Below, in pieces: positions 9,011 through 17,546 of a stretch of 64,000 bases of DNA. Each line of letters begins with the position of its first letter. The first letter of the stretch is position 1. The DNA comes from JBECKX01 sp964468475 (GTDB lineage: Bacteria > Zixibacteria > MSB-5A5 > CAIYYT01), in assembly GCA_964468475.1 (NCBI GenBank), contig CAYXUL010000001.1:62001-126000 (forward strand). The letters run 5' to 3'. Below the pieces are notes generated by a model that worked only from the letters and a program-made list of their open reading frames with translations, searched no databases and was not told the DNA's origin. A program made the position numbers and the translations under genes.

Positions 9011-9399
9011 TGAATCCAAAGCTGTCCGATGAAGAACTCGCCGAAAGAGCCCGGGGCGTTCAGCAGAATTCTTACTCCCCCTACTCCGAGTTTCGTGTGG
9101 GGGCTGCGCTCGAAGGGAAACAAAGCATCTATGTCGGCACCAATGTCGAGAACCGCTCCTATGGACTAACAATCTGCGCAGAGAGAAGTGCCATTGCCTG
9201 CGCAGTAAGTAAAGGTGACCGTAATTTCAGCCGCCTGGCCTTAGCCTCCCCCACCGAGGAGTTCATTGTTCCTTGCGGCGCCTGCCTGCAGGTGCTGGCG
9301 GAATTCTGCGATGATCTGGTTATCATCCTGACTAACTCAAAAGGCGAGATCGACAGGGTCAACCTTAAGGATCTCTATCCGCGTCGCTTTCAGCATTAG
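9010..9399 (+). CDS. cdd: Cytidine deaminase
   Basis: This 129-aa enzyme hydrolyses cytidine and deoxycytidine to uridine and deoxyuridine. The zinc site is clear: CAERSA supplies the first Cys and the catalytic Glu, and PCGACLQ supplies the other two Cys. The length is right for the small tetrameric form. It overlaps the preceding methyltransferase by four bases. deoC and a pyrimidine phosphorylase follow on the same strand, which makes a pyrimidine nucleoside salvage group. Confidence 0.95.
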   Translation: MNPKLSDEELAERARGVQQNSYSPYSEFRVGAALEGKQSIYVGTNVENRSYGLTICAERSAIACAVSKGDRNFSRLALASPTEEFIVPCGACLQVLAEFCDDLVIILTNSKGEIDRVNLKDLYPRRFQH

Positions 9400-9514
9400 A
9401 AAGTGATTTCTCGAGTCAATTCAAATAATTATATATCGCCGTACGCCTTTAGGATGACGTCGCAGACACAGCCCTGCTGCGTAATTTCGTGTTTCACCTG
9501 ATCCGGGAGCTAAA

Positions 9515-10186
9515 TTGCAGTCTACTGAAATCAACCTCGCTTCATATATCGATGCCGCGATTCTGAGAACGGAGACATCCACGAGAGACGTTGAGAAGGT
9601 TTGTCGCGAAGCGATCGAACTCGGATACAAAGCAGTTTTCGTCAATCCCGCTTACACTACGCTCTGTGCCAGGTTAGTGAAAGGCTCTGAAGTCAGAGTT
9701 GGCAGCGTTGCCGGCTTCCCGCTGGGGGCAACAACTTCCGAAGTAAAAGCCTACGAAGCGCAGGAGGGAGAAAATGACGGCGCGCACGAGATCGACATGG
9801 TGGTCAACGTGGGAGCGATCAAGTCGGGCAAGTGGGATCTGGTAAGCGCAGATATCTCAAAGGTGCGTGAAGCAATCTCGCGAGACACGACACTTAAAGT
9901 GATACTTGAATGCAGTTTGTTGACGAACGCGGAGAAATCCCGGGCTGCTCTCATCTGTGCTGACTGCGGCGTCGACTTCGTCAAGACCTCAACAGGTATG
10001 TTTGGCCAGGCAACAGTCGAAGATGTTGCCCTGCTGTTTGAGACGGTGGGTTCCAAGGTCGGCGTAAAGGCATCGGGGGGAATACGCACGCTGCCGCAGG
10101 CGCTGGCAATGATCGAAGCGGGCGCTTCGCGCATCGGAACCTCCTCGGGTGCAGCGATAATAGCAGAGCTTAAGAAGAACAAGTAA
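9515..10186 (+). CDS. deoC: Deoxyribose-phosphate aldolase
   Basis: This 223-aa class I aldolase cleaves 2-deoxyribose 5-phosphate to glyceraldehyde 3-phosphate and acetaldehyde. Key segments are EIDMVVNVGAIKSG, the Schiff-base lysine in FVKTSTG, and the VKASGGIRT phosphate-binding region. Initiation is at TTG 9515, seven bases after GGGAG. It consumes the deoxyribose 1-phosphate (after mutase action) released by the phosphorylase encoded next. Confidence 0.95.
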   Translation: MQSTEINLASYIDAAILRTETSTRDVEKVCREAIELGYKAVFVNPAYTTLCARLVKGSEVRVGSVAGFPLGATTSEVKAYEAQEGENDGAHEIDMVVNVGAIKSGKWDLVSADISKVREAISRDTTLKVILECSLLTNAEKSRAALICADCGVDFVKTSTGMFGQATVEDVALLFETVGSKVGVKASGGIRTLPQALAMIEAGASRIGTSSGAAIIAELKKNK

Positions 10187-10196
10187 TACCCATCAA

Positions 10197-11501
10197 ATGA
10201 AGTCGGTCTACGAACTGATAGCGACGAAACGGGATGGCGGCACTTTGTCGCAAAAGGAAATTGCGACACTGGTAGGTGATTTCACCGCCGGCCGGCTACC
10301 TGACTATCAGATGTCAGCGTTTCTAATGGCAGCGTTCATCAATGGCCTTAATCCGGATGAAACCACGGCGCTGACCAAGTCGATGCTGGCCTCCGGAAAG
10401 ACCGTCACAGTTCCACGACTGGATCGACCTTTGATAGACAAGCACTCCACCGGCGGTGTTGGGGACAAGCTCTCGCTGATTCTCTCTCCCCTGCTGGCGG
10501 GTATGGGAATTGCCGTCGGGATGTTTTCCGGGCGGGGGTTGGGGCATACCGGCGGTACGCTCGATAAGTTGGAGTCGATTCCGGGGATGAAGGTTTTCCA
10601 CTCGACGTCGCGCTTTGCCAGTCTGCTCAGAAAGCACCACTTTGCAATAACCGGCCAGACCGAAGACATTGCGCCGGCAGACAAGAAAATTTACGCCCTG
10701 CGCGATGCCACCGGCACGGTTGAATCGATACCACTGATCGTTGCGTCCATCATGTCGAAGAAGCTGGCGCTTAAGTCGGATGGAATCGTGTTTGATGTTA
10801 AGTGCGGTAACGGAGCGTTTATGAAGAGCCGTAAAGATGCGAGCAAGCTATCTAAAGTGTTACTTGAAGTAGCAAAAGCTAACAAGCTGCCTTCCAAAGC
10901 TCTACTAACTGACATGAACCAGCCGACTGGTCGGATGATCGGCAATTTGCTGGAAGTCGTTGAGACGGTGGAGGTCTTGCGCGGAGGCGGCCCCGCCGAC
11001 ACGATTCGACTGACTCAGGAACTCGCCAGCCGAATGTTAGTGGTTGCGGGTTCAGAGTCGAATACTACAACGGCCCGGAAAGAAGCGGCACGTGAGCTTG
11101 AAAGCGGCGCTGCCTACGAGCGATTCGCGGCCTACGTGAAAGCTTGCGGTGGTGATGTACGAGCGCTCGAACAGCCTTCGCGACTGCTGCGAAAGACTCA
11201 TAAGAGCGTTGTGACAAGCCCGGGGAGTGGCTATATTACAGGGTTTGCTACGGCGCGGCTCGGTTACCTGGGAATCATGCTGGGCGCGGGCAGGAAGCGC
11301 GTTGACGATAAGATTGATCCAGTGGCCGGTTTCGAACTGCACGCCAAAATCGAAGATAAGATCAGCAAAGGCGACCGACTTGTAACAGTCTACGGAAGCG
11401 ATCGCAGGGTCGTGCGCAAGGTGTGCGAAGATGTTCTAAAGTGCATCGAAATCGGCAGCTCGAAACCAAAACACAGGAACCCGGTGCTGAGTCGACTTTA
11501 G
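10197..11501 (+). CDS. Pyrimidine-nucleoside (thymidine) phosphorylase
   Basis: This 434-aa enzyme phosphorolyses thymidine, deoxyuridine or uridine to base plus (deoxy)ribose 1-phosphate. The family signature is present: DKHSTGGVGDKLS binds phosphate, followed by SGRGLGHTGGTLDKLE. The C-terminal alpha/beta domain is complete. The length fits both DeoA and Pdp, and the sequence alone does not separate them. It starts ten bases after the deoC stop with little ribosome-binding site, which suggests translational coupling. Confidence 0.93.
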   Translation: MKSVYELIATKRDGGTLSQKEIATLVGDFTAGRLPDYQMSAFLMAAFINGLNPDETTALTKSMLASGKTVTVPRLDRPLIDKHSTGGVGDKLSLILSPLLAGMGIAVGMFSGRGLGHTGGTLDKLESIPGMKVFHSTSRFASLLRKHHFAITGQTEDIAPADKKIYALRDATGTVESIPLIVASIMSKKLALKSDGIVFDVKCGNGAFMKSRKDASKLSKVLLEVAKANKLPSKALLTDMNQPTGRMIGNLLEVVETVEVLRGGGPADTIRLTQELASRMLVVAGSESNTTTARKEAARELESGAAYERFAAYVKACGGDVRALEQPSRLLRKTHKSVVTSPGSGYITGFATARLGYLGIMLGAGRKRVDDKIDPVAGFELHAKIEDKISKGDRLVTVYGSDRRVVRKVCEDVLKCIEIGSSKPKHRNPVLSRL

Positions 11502-11542
11502 GAGATATGGGGCGCAGGTGAACATGGCCCTGGTTTGACACT

Positions 11543-11728
11543 ATGGCTGAGAAGAAAGAACAGAGACCTTTTATCGGCGTGTTATTCAAGTGCTGCAAGA
11601 GATACAGCCGGATATACCTCAATAAGCAAGGGACGGCTTATGTAGGTTGGTGCCCCAAGTGTGCTTCGCAGTTGCGCGTAAAGGTCTCGCCCGATGGATC
11701 GACTGAGAGGTTCTTTGAGTCCACGTAA
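11543..11728 (+). CDS. Small conserved zinc-ribbon-like protein
   Basis: This is a 61-aa protein with four cysteines in two pairs (FKCCKRYSR and GWCPKCAS) that could bind one zinc ion. Small proteins with this CCKRYSRIY...WCPKC pattern recur in several environmental phyla, as far as I recall, but I know no function. It sits 40 bases after the phosphorylase and 22 bases before an archaemetzincin-like gene, on the same strand. The Cys spacing and even codon use support it as a real gene despite its size. Confidence 0.7.
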   Translation: MAEKKEQRPFIGVLFKCCKRYSRIYLNKQGTAYVGWCPKCASQLRVKVSPDGSTERFFEST

Positions 11729-11750
11729 TACTTCTGCTTTTCGGATCGAG

Positions 11751-12293
11751 ATGAGAAGACACAGAGCGAAAATCGTCATCGTCCCGTTGGGAGACGTTGA
11801 CTTCTTTCAGATCAATAAGCTCTCCACCGCCCTGTCGAGCAGGTTTGGGCATAGCGTGGATATCTTGCAGGGCATCAAACCGCCCAATGAGGCATTTGAT
11901 CTCATCAAGGGGCAGTATTTCTCGACCATGATCCTGCAGAAGCTCGAACTTCTCAAGACGCATGATCGCGAGCGCATACTCGGAATCATTGAGGATGATA
12001 TTTACAACGCCAACCATCACGTGCTGGTAAGCGACTTTGATGCATTGGGTGGCACGGGTGTAGTTTCGCTGTTTCAGCTCAAGCAGCAATTCTATGGGCT
12101 GCCCGATGATGAGAAAATGATTTACCATCGCCTGGTCAAGGAGGCGACCCGAATCGTGGGAGCATTATTTTCGATCCCGTTTTGTCGCAATCCAAAATGC
12201 GTGATGTACAATTCCAGCGAGATGTATGATATCGATCAGAAGTCTGAGAAATTCTGCGATATCTGTAAACGTGTCTTTATGAAAGTTCTATAA
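11751..12293 (+). CDS. Archaemetzincin-like protein lacking the catalytic HExxH motif
   Basis: This 180-aa protein (from ATG 11751, which avoids overlap with the preceding gene) follows the archaemetzincin (M54) plan: an N-terminal alpha/beta part, ILGIIEDDIY, GVVSLFQLK and KEA just before the catalytic helix. The family motif is HExxHxxGxxHCx4CxMx17CxxC. The cysteine part is intact (Cys145, Cys150, Met152, Cys169, Cys172). Aligned on Cys145, the catalytic positions are Arg134, Ile135, Ala138, Ser141 and Phe144, so every metal ligand and the catalytic Glu are gone. I read it as a pseudoprotease with a structural zinc site. Its role is unknown. Confidence 0.75.
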   Translation: MRRHRAKIVIVPLGDVDFFQINKLSTALSSRFGHSVDILQGIKPPNEAFDLIKGQYFSTMILQKLELLKTHDRERILGIIEDDIYNANHHVLVSDFDALGGTGVVSLFQLKQQFYGLPDDEKMIYHRLVKEATRIVGALFSIPFCRNPKCVMYNSSEMYDIDQKSEKFCDICKRVFMKVL

Positions 12294-12322
12294 GATTCTC
12301 CGGACAGGGTGAACAAGCCTTT

Positions 12323-14587
12323 ATGCTTACCGCCGAACAGATACTCGAACAACTGCGCAACGATCAATCATTCATGCAAAATGTAACTGAGTGGCATGTA
12401 GCGCCGCCGCGAGCTGCATCATTTGTTGAGTTCCCGGACGCTGTGCCCGCCGTGCTGCGTGAGGCGTTGGAAAAGCGCGGCATCACCAAACTGTACAGCC
12501 ACCAGGCGGAAGTTTTCGACGCGGTTCATGCCGGCAAGAATGTGACGGTCGTGACGCCGACCGCATCGGGCAAGACGCTGAGTTACAATCTGCCGGTGCT
12601 GACGCGGATGATCGAGAACCGGGAAGCTCGCGCGTTGTACCTCTTCCCTACCAAGGCTCTCTCTCAGGATCAAATGGTGGAGTTGCAGGATGTGATTGAT
12701 GCCCTCGACATCGACATCAATACTTACACCTTTGACGGTGACACTCCCTCGGAAATTCGTCGAAAGGTCAGAAAAGCGGGGCATGTGGTCGTAACGAACC
12801 CTGATATGCTGCATTCCGGGGTGCTGCCACATCACACCAAGTGGATCAAGCTGTTCGAGAACCTCGAGTTTATCGTGATCGATGAAGTGCATACCTACCG
12901 GGGCGTGTTTGGCTCTCATCTCGCTAATGTCCTGCGACGACTGGAGCGTATCTGCAAGTTCTATGGTTCCAAGCCGCAGTTTATCTGCTGCTCGGCCACT
13001 ATCCGCAATCCCCGGGAGTTGGCGGAGGATCTGACAGGCAAGCCAATGGTGCTGGTAGATAAGAATGGGGCGCCCTCAGGGGAGAAACACTTCATTCTTT
13101 ACAATCCTCCGGTTATCAATCCTCAGCTTGGCATCCGCAAGTCATCATTACTGGAGAGCAACAGGATAGCACAGCGTTTCCTGCGTAATAAAGTACAGAG
13201 TATTGTTTTTGTCCCTTATCGCATCAATGTGGAACTGCTCCTAACCTACCTCAGGCGCGACTGCCCGGAAACACGGATCGAGGGCTACCGTGGCGGCTAT
13301 CTTCCCAATGAACGGCGTGCTATCGAGCGTGGGCTACGCGACGGATCCATAACCGGCGTAGTCTCCACTAATGCGCTTGAGTTGGGAATTGATATCGGTG
13401 GGCTTGATGTTTCCATCATTTGCGGTTATCCCGGAACGGTGGCTTCAACGCGACAGCAAGCGGGACGCGCCGGCCGCAAAGGCAGCGTTAGTGTGTCGAT
13501 TATGGTGGCTTCCAGTTCCGCGCTGAATCAGTACGTGGTCAATCATCCCGAATACTTCTTCGAAGCGCCGCCAGAGATGGGAATCATTGATCCCAATAAT
13601 TTCGTAATTCTCACGTCGCATCTGAAATGCGGTGCGTTTGAGTTGCCGTTCCACAAAGAGGAAGTGATGGGGGTCGAGACGACCGAGGAGATTCTCGACT
13701 ACCTTCAAAATCGCGGGATTCTGCGCTTCTCGCAGGATCGCTGGCATTGGTCCTCCGAGATTTACCCGGCGACGGAGGTCTCGCTGCGATCGGCTTCGCC
13801 GGATAATTTCGTGATCCTGAACACCACTGATAATCACAAAGTGATCGGCGAAGTGGATTATTTCTCGGCGCCAATGCTGCTGCATCCGGAGGCGATCTAC
13901 ATTCACTTAGGCCGCCAGTACCAGGTGCTGGAGCTTGATTGGGAGGGCAAGAAAGCGTACGTCAAAGAGGACAAGGTTGATTACTACACCGATGCTGAGA
14001 CGAAGGCCGATCTAAAAGTGATGGAAGTACTTCAAGAGGATGAAGTGTTGAACTGGGGCGAAGTCTCACTTACAAATGTCACCGTGTTGTTCAAGAAAAT
14101 AAAGTTCGAGACTCATGAAAATGTCGGCTCCGGCAAATTGTCGCTGCCGGAGATCGAGATGCACACCACCTCCTTCTGGTGCGAATTTCCGGAAGATATT
14201 GGCGAACAGTTGGGCTTTGGCCGGGCGCTGCTGGGCTCGACGCTGCGCGGCATGGCCAACGTGTTGGGTATCGTTGCTCCTCTGTGGCTGATGTGCGATC
14301 CGCGCGATATCCGTTCGATTTCTCAGGTAAAATCTGCGTTTACCGAGAAGCCTACGGTGTACATCTATGAGTCAGTTCCGGGCGGCGTCGGCTACGCGCA
14401 GAAATTATTCCGCATCGCGCCCGAAATCTTCTCGGCCGCCATCGCGCTGATCCATGACTGCCCCTGTGAGAAAGGCTGCCCCTCGTGTGTCGGACCTGCC
14501 ATCGAAGTAGGTGAGGAAGCCAAACGCAACGTCGTTCTTCTCATTGATCACGCCCGCCAAAGCGCCTCCCTGGGCGCGCCGGCGTAG
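12323..14587 (+). CDS. DEAD/DEAH-box helicase with DUF1998 (MrfA/Hrq1 type)
   Basis: This 754-aa superfamily 2 helicase has motif I TPTASGKT, motif II DEVH, motif III SATIRNP, motif V STNALELGIDIG and motif VI QQAGRAGRKG. The C-terminal DUF1998/MZB part ends in a four-cysteine cluster, CPCEKGCPSC. MrfA of Bacillus and fungal Hrq1, both with this architecture, unwind DNA 3'-5' and repair mitomycin-type or crosslink damage. The same role is likely here. It begins 29 bases after the archaemetzincin-like gene. Nothing is missing from the motif set. Confidence 0.92.
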   Translation: MLTAEQILEQLRNDQSFMQNVTEWHVAPPRAASFVEFPDAVPAVLREALEKRGITKLYSHQAEVFDAVHAGKNVTVVTPTASGKTLSYNLPVLTRMIENREARALYLFPTKALSQDQMVELQDVIDALDIDINTYTFDGDTPSEIRRKVRKAGHVVVTNPDMLHSGVLPHHTKWIKLFENLEFIVIDEVHTYRGVFGSHLANVLRRLERICKFYGSKPQFICCSATIRNPRELAEDLTGKPMVLVDKNGAPSGEKHFILYNPPVINPQLGIRKSSLLESNRIAQRFLRNKVQSIVFVPYRINVELLLTYLRRDCPETRIEGYRGGYLPNERRAIERGLRDGSITGVVSTNALELGIDIGGLDVSIICGYPGTVASTRQQAGRAGRKGSVSVSIMVASSSALNQYVVNHPEYFFEAPPEMGIIDPNNFVILTSHLKCGAFELPFHKEEVMGVETTEEILDYLQNRGILRFSQDRWHWSSEIYPATEVSLRSASPDNFVILNTTDNHKVIGEVDYFSAPMLLHPEAIYIHLGRQYQVLELDWEGKKAYVKEDKVDYYTDAETKADLKVMEVLQEDEVLNWGEVSLTNVTVLFKKIKFETHENVGSGKLSLPEIEMHTTSFWCEFPEDIGEQLGFGRALLGSTLRGMANVLGIVAPLWLMCDPRDIRSISQVKSAFTEKPTVYIYESVPGGVGYAQKLFRIAPEIFSAAIALIHDCPCEKGCPSCVGPAIEVGEEAKRNVVLLIDHARQSASLGAPA

Positions 14588-14770
14588 ATTCCAATAGAGA
14601 ATTTCCCGCAATCCGATTCCCCCAAAGCTCTGCGTGATATTGGCGAAACAATGTAGAATTATCGGCAGTTTTTGCTATGTTGTAATTTGATGACAAGGGT
14701 TGCGCTGAGGCGCGTCCCTCACAATAATTAAGTGCTCACTTCAGCGGGTTATCCCAAAGGGAGTCGCAGT

Positions 14771-14857
14771 ATGAAGTATTCACTCATTATCGCTGGATTG
14801 CTCCTGCTATTGACTGCATTGCCTCTAAAGGCAGAAGACAGGTTTGAGAACAAGGGG
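14771..14857 (+). CDS. N-terminal fragment of a secreted protein, interrupted by an assembly gap
   Basis: ATG 14771 follows AAAGGGAG. It opens a protein with a textbook Sec signal peptide: MKYS, a leucine-rich core, and ALPLKAED with cleavage probably after KA. After 29 residues the sequence runs into 100 N. The bases after the gap stay open to a stop at 15008-15010 in one frame, but the frame across the gap cannot be known. The mature protein is therefore unseen. It lies just before an outer-membrane barrel gene. Confidence 0.6.
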
Positions 14858-14957
14858 NNNNNNNNNNNNNNNNNNNNNNNNNNNNNNNNNNNNNNNNNNN
14901 NNNNNNNNNNNNNNNNNNNNNNNNNNNNNNNNNNNNNNNNNNNNNNNNNNNNNNNNN
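14858..14957. other. Assembly gap of 100 N
   Basis: There are exactly 100 undetermined bases after a GGGG run. The gap interrupts the signal-peptide gene that begins at 14771. Its true length is unknown. Confidence 0.98.
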
Positions 14958-15034
14958 ACATTTCCTTTGTCTTTACCTCAAAAGAAAGCGAGTTTGAACC
15001 GACACTATAATCATTGCATCATTTTGGAGGTAAC

Positions 15035-15643
15035 ATGAAGATTCTCTCGATTTGCGTAGCGTCACTCTTTGTTGCGCTCATCCTGTCCCCTGCCACATCG
15101 CAGGCTGCATTGGAACCGGATACGCATACCGGATTTTACATTGGCCTCGGAGTTGGCGTGGGCAGCGTTCAATTGAAAGTTGCCAACTCCGACTTTGAAT
15201 CTCAGACCGAAACCAGCGGCGCCGGTCAGTTGCGGCTGGGCGCTGCGGTGAGCCAAACCGTTCTGCTGGGCGTTGAATCAAACGGCTGGACGAAGCAATA
15301 CCAGTTCCTGGGTGGCGACAAAACTACCACGACGCTCAACAGCGTCGCCGCAACAGTAACCTGGTATCCCACGCATTACTTCTTCTTGAAGGGTGGTCCG
15401 GCGCTTGCGTCTGCGTCCGTAGAATATGCACCGGCGACCTCAAACACGACCTGGAGTCGCAGTGATAACGGCGGCGGATTCATGATTGGAGCCGGCGGCG
15501 AGTTGCGCTTGACCCGGAAGTTTGCTCTGGTTCCTTCCGCCCAGTGGATGTGGCAGCGGATCACCACCAACCTTGGTTTCGGTGACGTCGATCTCGACTT
15601 GAGCTTCTTCTCGATCACAATGGGAGTGGGCTGGTATTGGTAG
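15035..15643 (+). CDS. Predicted outer-membrane beta-barrel protein
   Basis: This is a 202-aa protein from ATG 15035, which follows a perfect GGAGGT site. A signal peptide ends near TSQAALEPD. The mature part alternates polar and hydrophobic residues in short glycine-bounded strands (YIGLGVGVG, LRLGAAVS, FMIGAGGELRL) and ends in ITMGVGWYW. A terminal aromatic residue is typical of small OmpW/OmpA-like eight-strand barrels. The substrate or role is unknown. It is followed by a strong terminator at 15699. Confidence 0.75.
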   Translation: MKILSICVASLFVALILSPATSQAALEPDTHTGFYIGLGVGVGSVQLKVANSDFESQTETSGAGQLRLGAAVSQTVLLGVESNGWTKQYQFLGGDKTTTTLNSVAATVTWYPTHYFFLKGGPALASASVEYAPATSNTTWSRSDNGGGFMIGAGGELRLTRKFALVPSAQWMWQRITTNLGFGDVDLDLSFFSITMGVGWYW

Positions 15644-15698
15644 GAGATCATCCCTCCCGTAGCTTCTGCGGAGCAGGAATGGAAACTCGAAAATAAGA

Positions 15699-15730
15699 AA
15701 AGCGCCCTGTTGCCTTCTACAGGGCGCTTT
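15699..15730. terminator. Bidirectional rho-independent terminator
   Basis: A 12-bp perfect stem, AAAGCGCCCTGT paired with ACAGGGCGCTTT, has an 8-base loop and an A-rich flank on the left. It lies between convergent genes, the plus-strand barrel protein and the minus-strand secreted protein that ends at 15803. It can serve both. Confidence 0.85.
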
Positions 15731-15802
15731 CGTCTTCACATCTGTTGCTGTGAGCTTTTGACAGCTCGGTCTTGCCTCTTTCAAGGCAAAAAAGTAATCG
15801 GA

Positions 15803-16654
15803 TTACTTCAACATCAGCATCTTCTTCGTAGCCGAAAATTGATCGGCATTAATCCGATAGAAGTAGACACCCGATGCTACGGTACGACCGGAATTGTCAG
15901 TTCCATTCCACTCGACTGACTGTACACCGGCCGGCAAATCCTGGTCCACCAGTGTCTTAACCTGCTGACCCAGCACGTTGTAAATCGTCAGATTTACATG
16001 CGCGGCCTTGGGCAGAGAGAAAGAGACCATGGTAGTCGGGTTAAACGGATTCGGAGTATTCTGCTCCAACGCAAACTCGGTCGGCAAGGTAGCTCCAGGA
16101 GACTGCGAATTCAACGAAACGCTGCTACCAGTAAACTCCGGGCTGATCTCACGCACATAAGGAACACCATCTACTTTTTCGTTGTAGAGGTAGCTCAGAT
16201 TATGCGCGGGAGCAGTGGTTGTGAACGCAGTAAAGTCCACGTTGTCCAGAGTGGCATCATCGAGTGTGAAATGCAGCACAGCCACCGTGTTTTCACCACG
16301 AGCAGCAGGCTTCAGGAACGCGCCCTCACGCGGTCCATTCAGCATCGATATCAATCCGATCACAACACGATTCTGGCTGTTGTCGATCGACGACATCTTG
16401 ACGTCGAAATCGGAGACGTTGGTATTCTCGAACGTTACCTTGTCGAGCGTAACACCTTTGGTGAACTCCAACGGGATATCCAGTGCCACAAGGTTTTCGT
16501 CATTGACGATATTGAGCGGAACAGTAAATTCCGTTGGGGAGGAAAAACTAGCCTCACCGATTCTGAAGATGTCACGGTTGCCTACATCCTTGGCAAACAC
16601 CGCCGGCATAGCCAGCAGCAAAAGAACGAGAGTAAGAGCGATTGCACGCTTCAT
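15803..16654 (-). CDS. Secreted protein with cohesin-like domain and C-terminal sorting domain
   Basis: This 283-aa protein has an N-terminal signal peptide (to about residue 21, AVFAKDV). A beta-rich domain of about 150 residues follows (FTVPLNIVNDENLVALDIPL and VAVLHFTL are like cohesin/adhesin strands). The final 90 residues are a FlgD-Ig-like/T9SS type A-like sorting domain, recognised by QNTPNPFNPTT, TIYNVLGQQVKTL, GRTVASGVYFYR and ATKKMLMLK. Such tails direct proteins to the cell surface in Bacteroidetes-type secretion; no secretion machinery is in this window. ATG 16654 has GAGGGGGTG upstream. Confidence 0.85.
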   Translation of the reverse strand: MKRAIALTLVLLLLAMPAVFAKDVGNRDIFRIGEASFSSPTEFTVPLNIVNDENLVALDIPLEFTKGVTLDKVTFENTNVSDFDVKMSSIDNSQNRVVIGLISMLNGPREGAFLKPAARGENTVAVLHFTLDDATLDNVDFTAFTTTAPAHNLSYLYNEKVDGVPYVREISPEFTGSSVSLNSQSPGATLPTEFALEQNTPNPFNPTTMVSFSLPKAAHVNLTIYNVLGQQVKTLVDQDLPAGVQSVEWNGTDNSGRTVASGVYFYRINADQFSATKKMLMLK

Positions 16655-16903
16655 CCAGAAATCACCCCCTCACAGGGCTTTAGGGTTTTGGGTTAACTTA
16701 CTCATTGAGTCAAGCTCCCAAGAAACATAAAACGGTTTTTCAAAAGTAATGTACGATTGTGCTTGGTGCTCACGCACCAGGAAGGTTCTCACGAATTGTT
16801 TCCGCCAGAGTCGGCGTCGGGCTGGAGAGTGACCCGCCTGATTTCCTTAACTACTTTAAACTACGTTTGACCTCCAGGTTTGTCAACTACAATTATTTGA
16901 GCA

Positions 16904-17203
16904 CTATCCCATGCCGAGAGCCATCTTGGCATCGTCTGACATTCTGTCCGGCGTCCACATCGGCTCCCAGACTATGTTAATTTCCGCTTCTTCAACACCC
17001 TCGATCGCCAGAATCTTGCCGCGAATATCTTCCTGTATTACGTTCGCCATGCCGCATCCGGGAGCGGTAAGAGTAAAATCAATCTCTACCCTGCCGCCAT
17101 CGACTCGAACGCCATAGACCAGTCCCAGATCGACGATATTCACTGGAATTTCCGGATCATAACAATTTCTCAAAACTTCGTAAACATCCTGCTCCGTAAC
17201 CAA
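16904..17203 (-). CDS. MIP18-family (DUF59) metal-sulfur cluster assembly factor
   Basis: This 99-aa protein belongs to the SufT/PaaD/MIP18 family, which helps in maturation of Fe-S proteins. Signature segments are YDPEIPVNIVDLGLVYG near the N-terminus, the conserved Cys in TAPGCGM, and WEPMWTPDRMS at the end. It starts at TTG 17203, seven bases after GGAGG. No suf or isc genes are nearby, so it stands alone here, with unrelated genes on either side. Confidence 0.9.
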   Translation of the reverse strand: MVTEQDVYEVLRNCYDPEIPVNIVDLGLVYGVRVDGGRVEIDFTLTAPGCGMANVIQEDIRGKILAIEGVEEAEINIVWEPMWTPDRMSDDAKMALGMG

Positions 17204-17546
17204 ATCGCATCCTCCACTATAGCTAAGATAGCCTGTAATGGTCTCCGTTTCCGTGTTCGTTAGTAGACTGAGCGCTTTCAGTGCCCCGCTCGTACACCAG
17301 TTTCACTCTTCTTCTTCAAGCTTTACGCAGTAAACGCAGCGATGCGCAGCAAAAGTCGCTTACGAATTTTGTTTTATCGTCCTGCCTGTTTCTGTTCGAT
17401 TCGCCTGATTTCAATTAGTTGTGTCTTCGCTCGTTTTACAAACTGTGACTCAGCATAGTTTCCACTCAAACAAAAAAACTTGGAAATATCTTCAGAGTTC
17501 CCTTCATTCTATCGATCAAGCAGCCTAACGCCGCGCAACCGTGATA
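17204..17546. other. Intergenic region upstream of the SufT-like gene
   Basis: These 343 bases hold no gene, tRNA or clear repeat that I can see. They contain the GGAGG site of the SufT-like gene at 17211-17215 and presumably its promoter, but no convincing hexamer pair. AT-rich stretches lie near 17450-17490. Confidence 0.4.
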
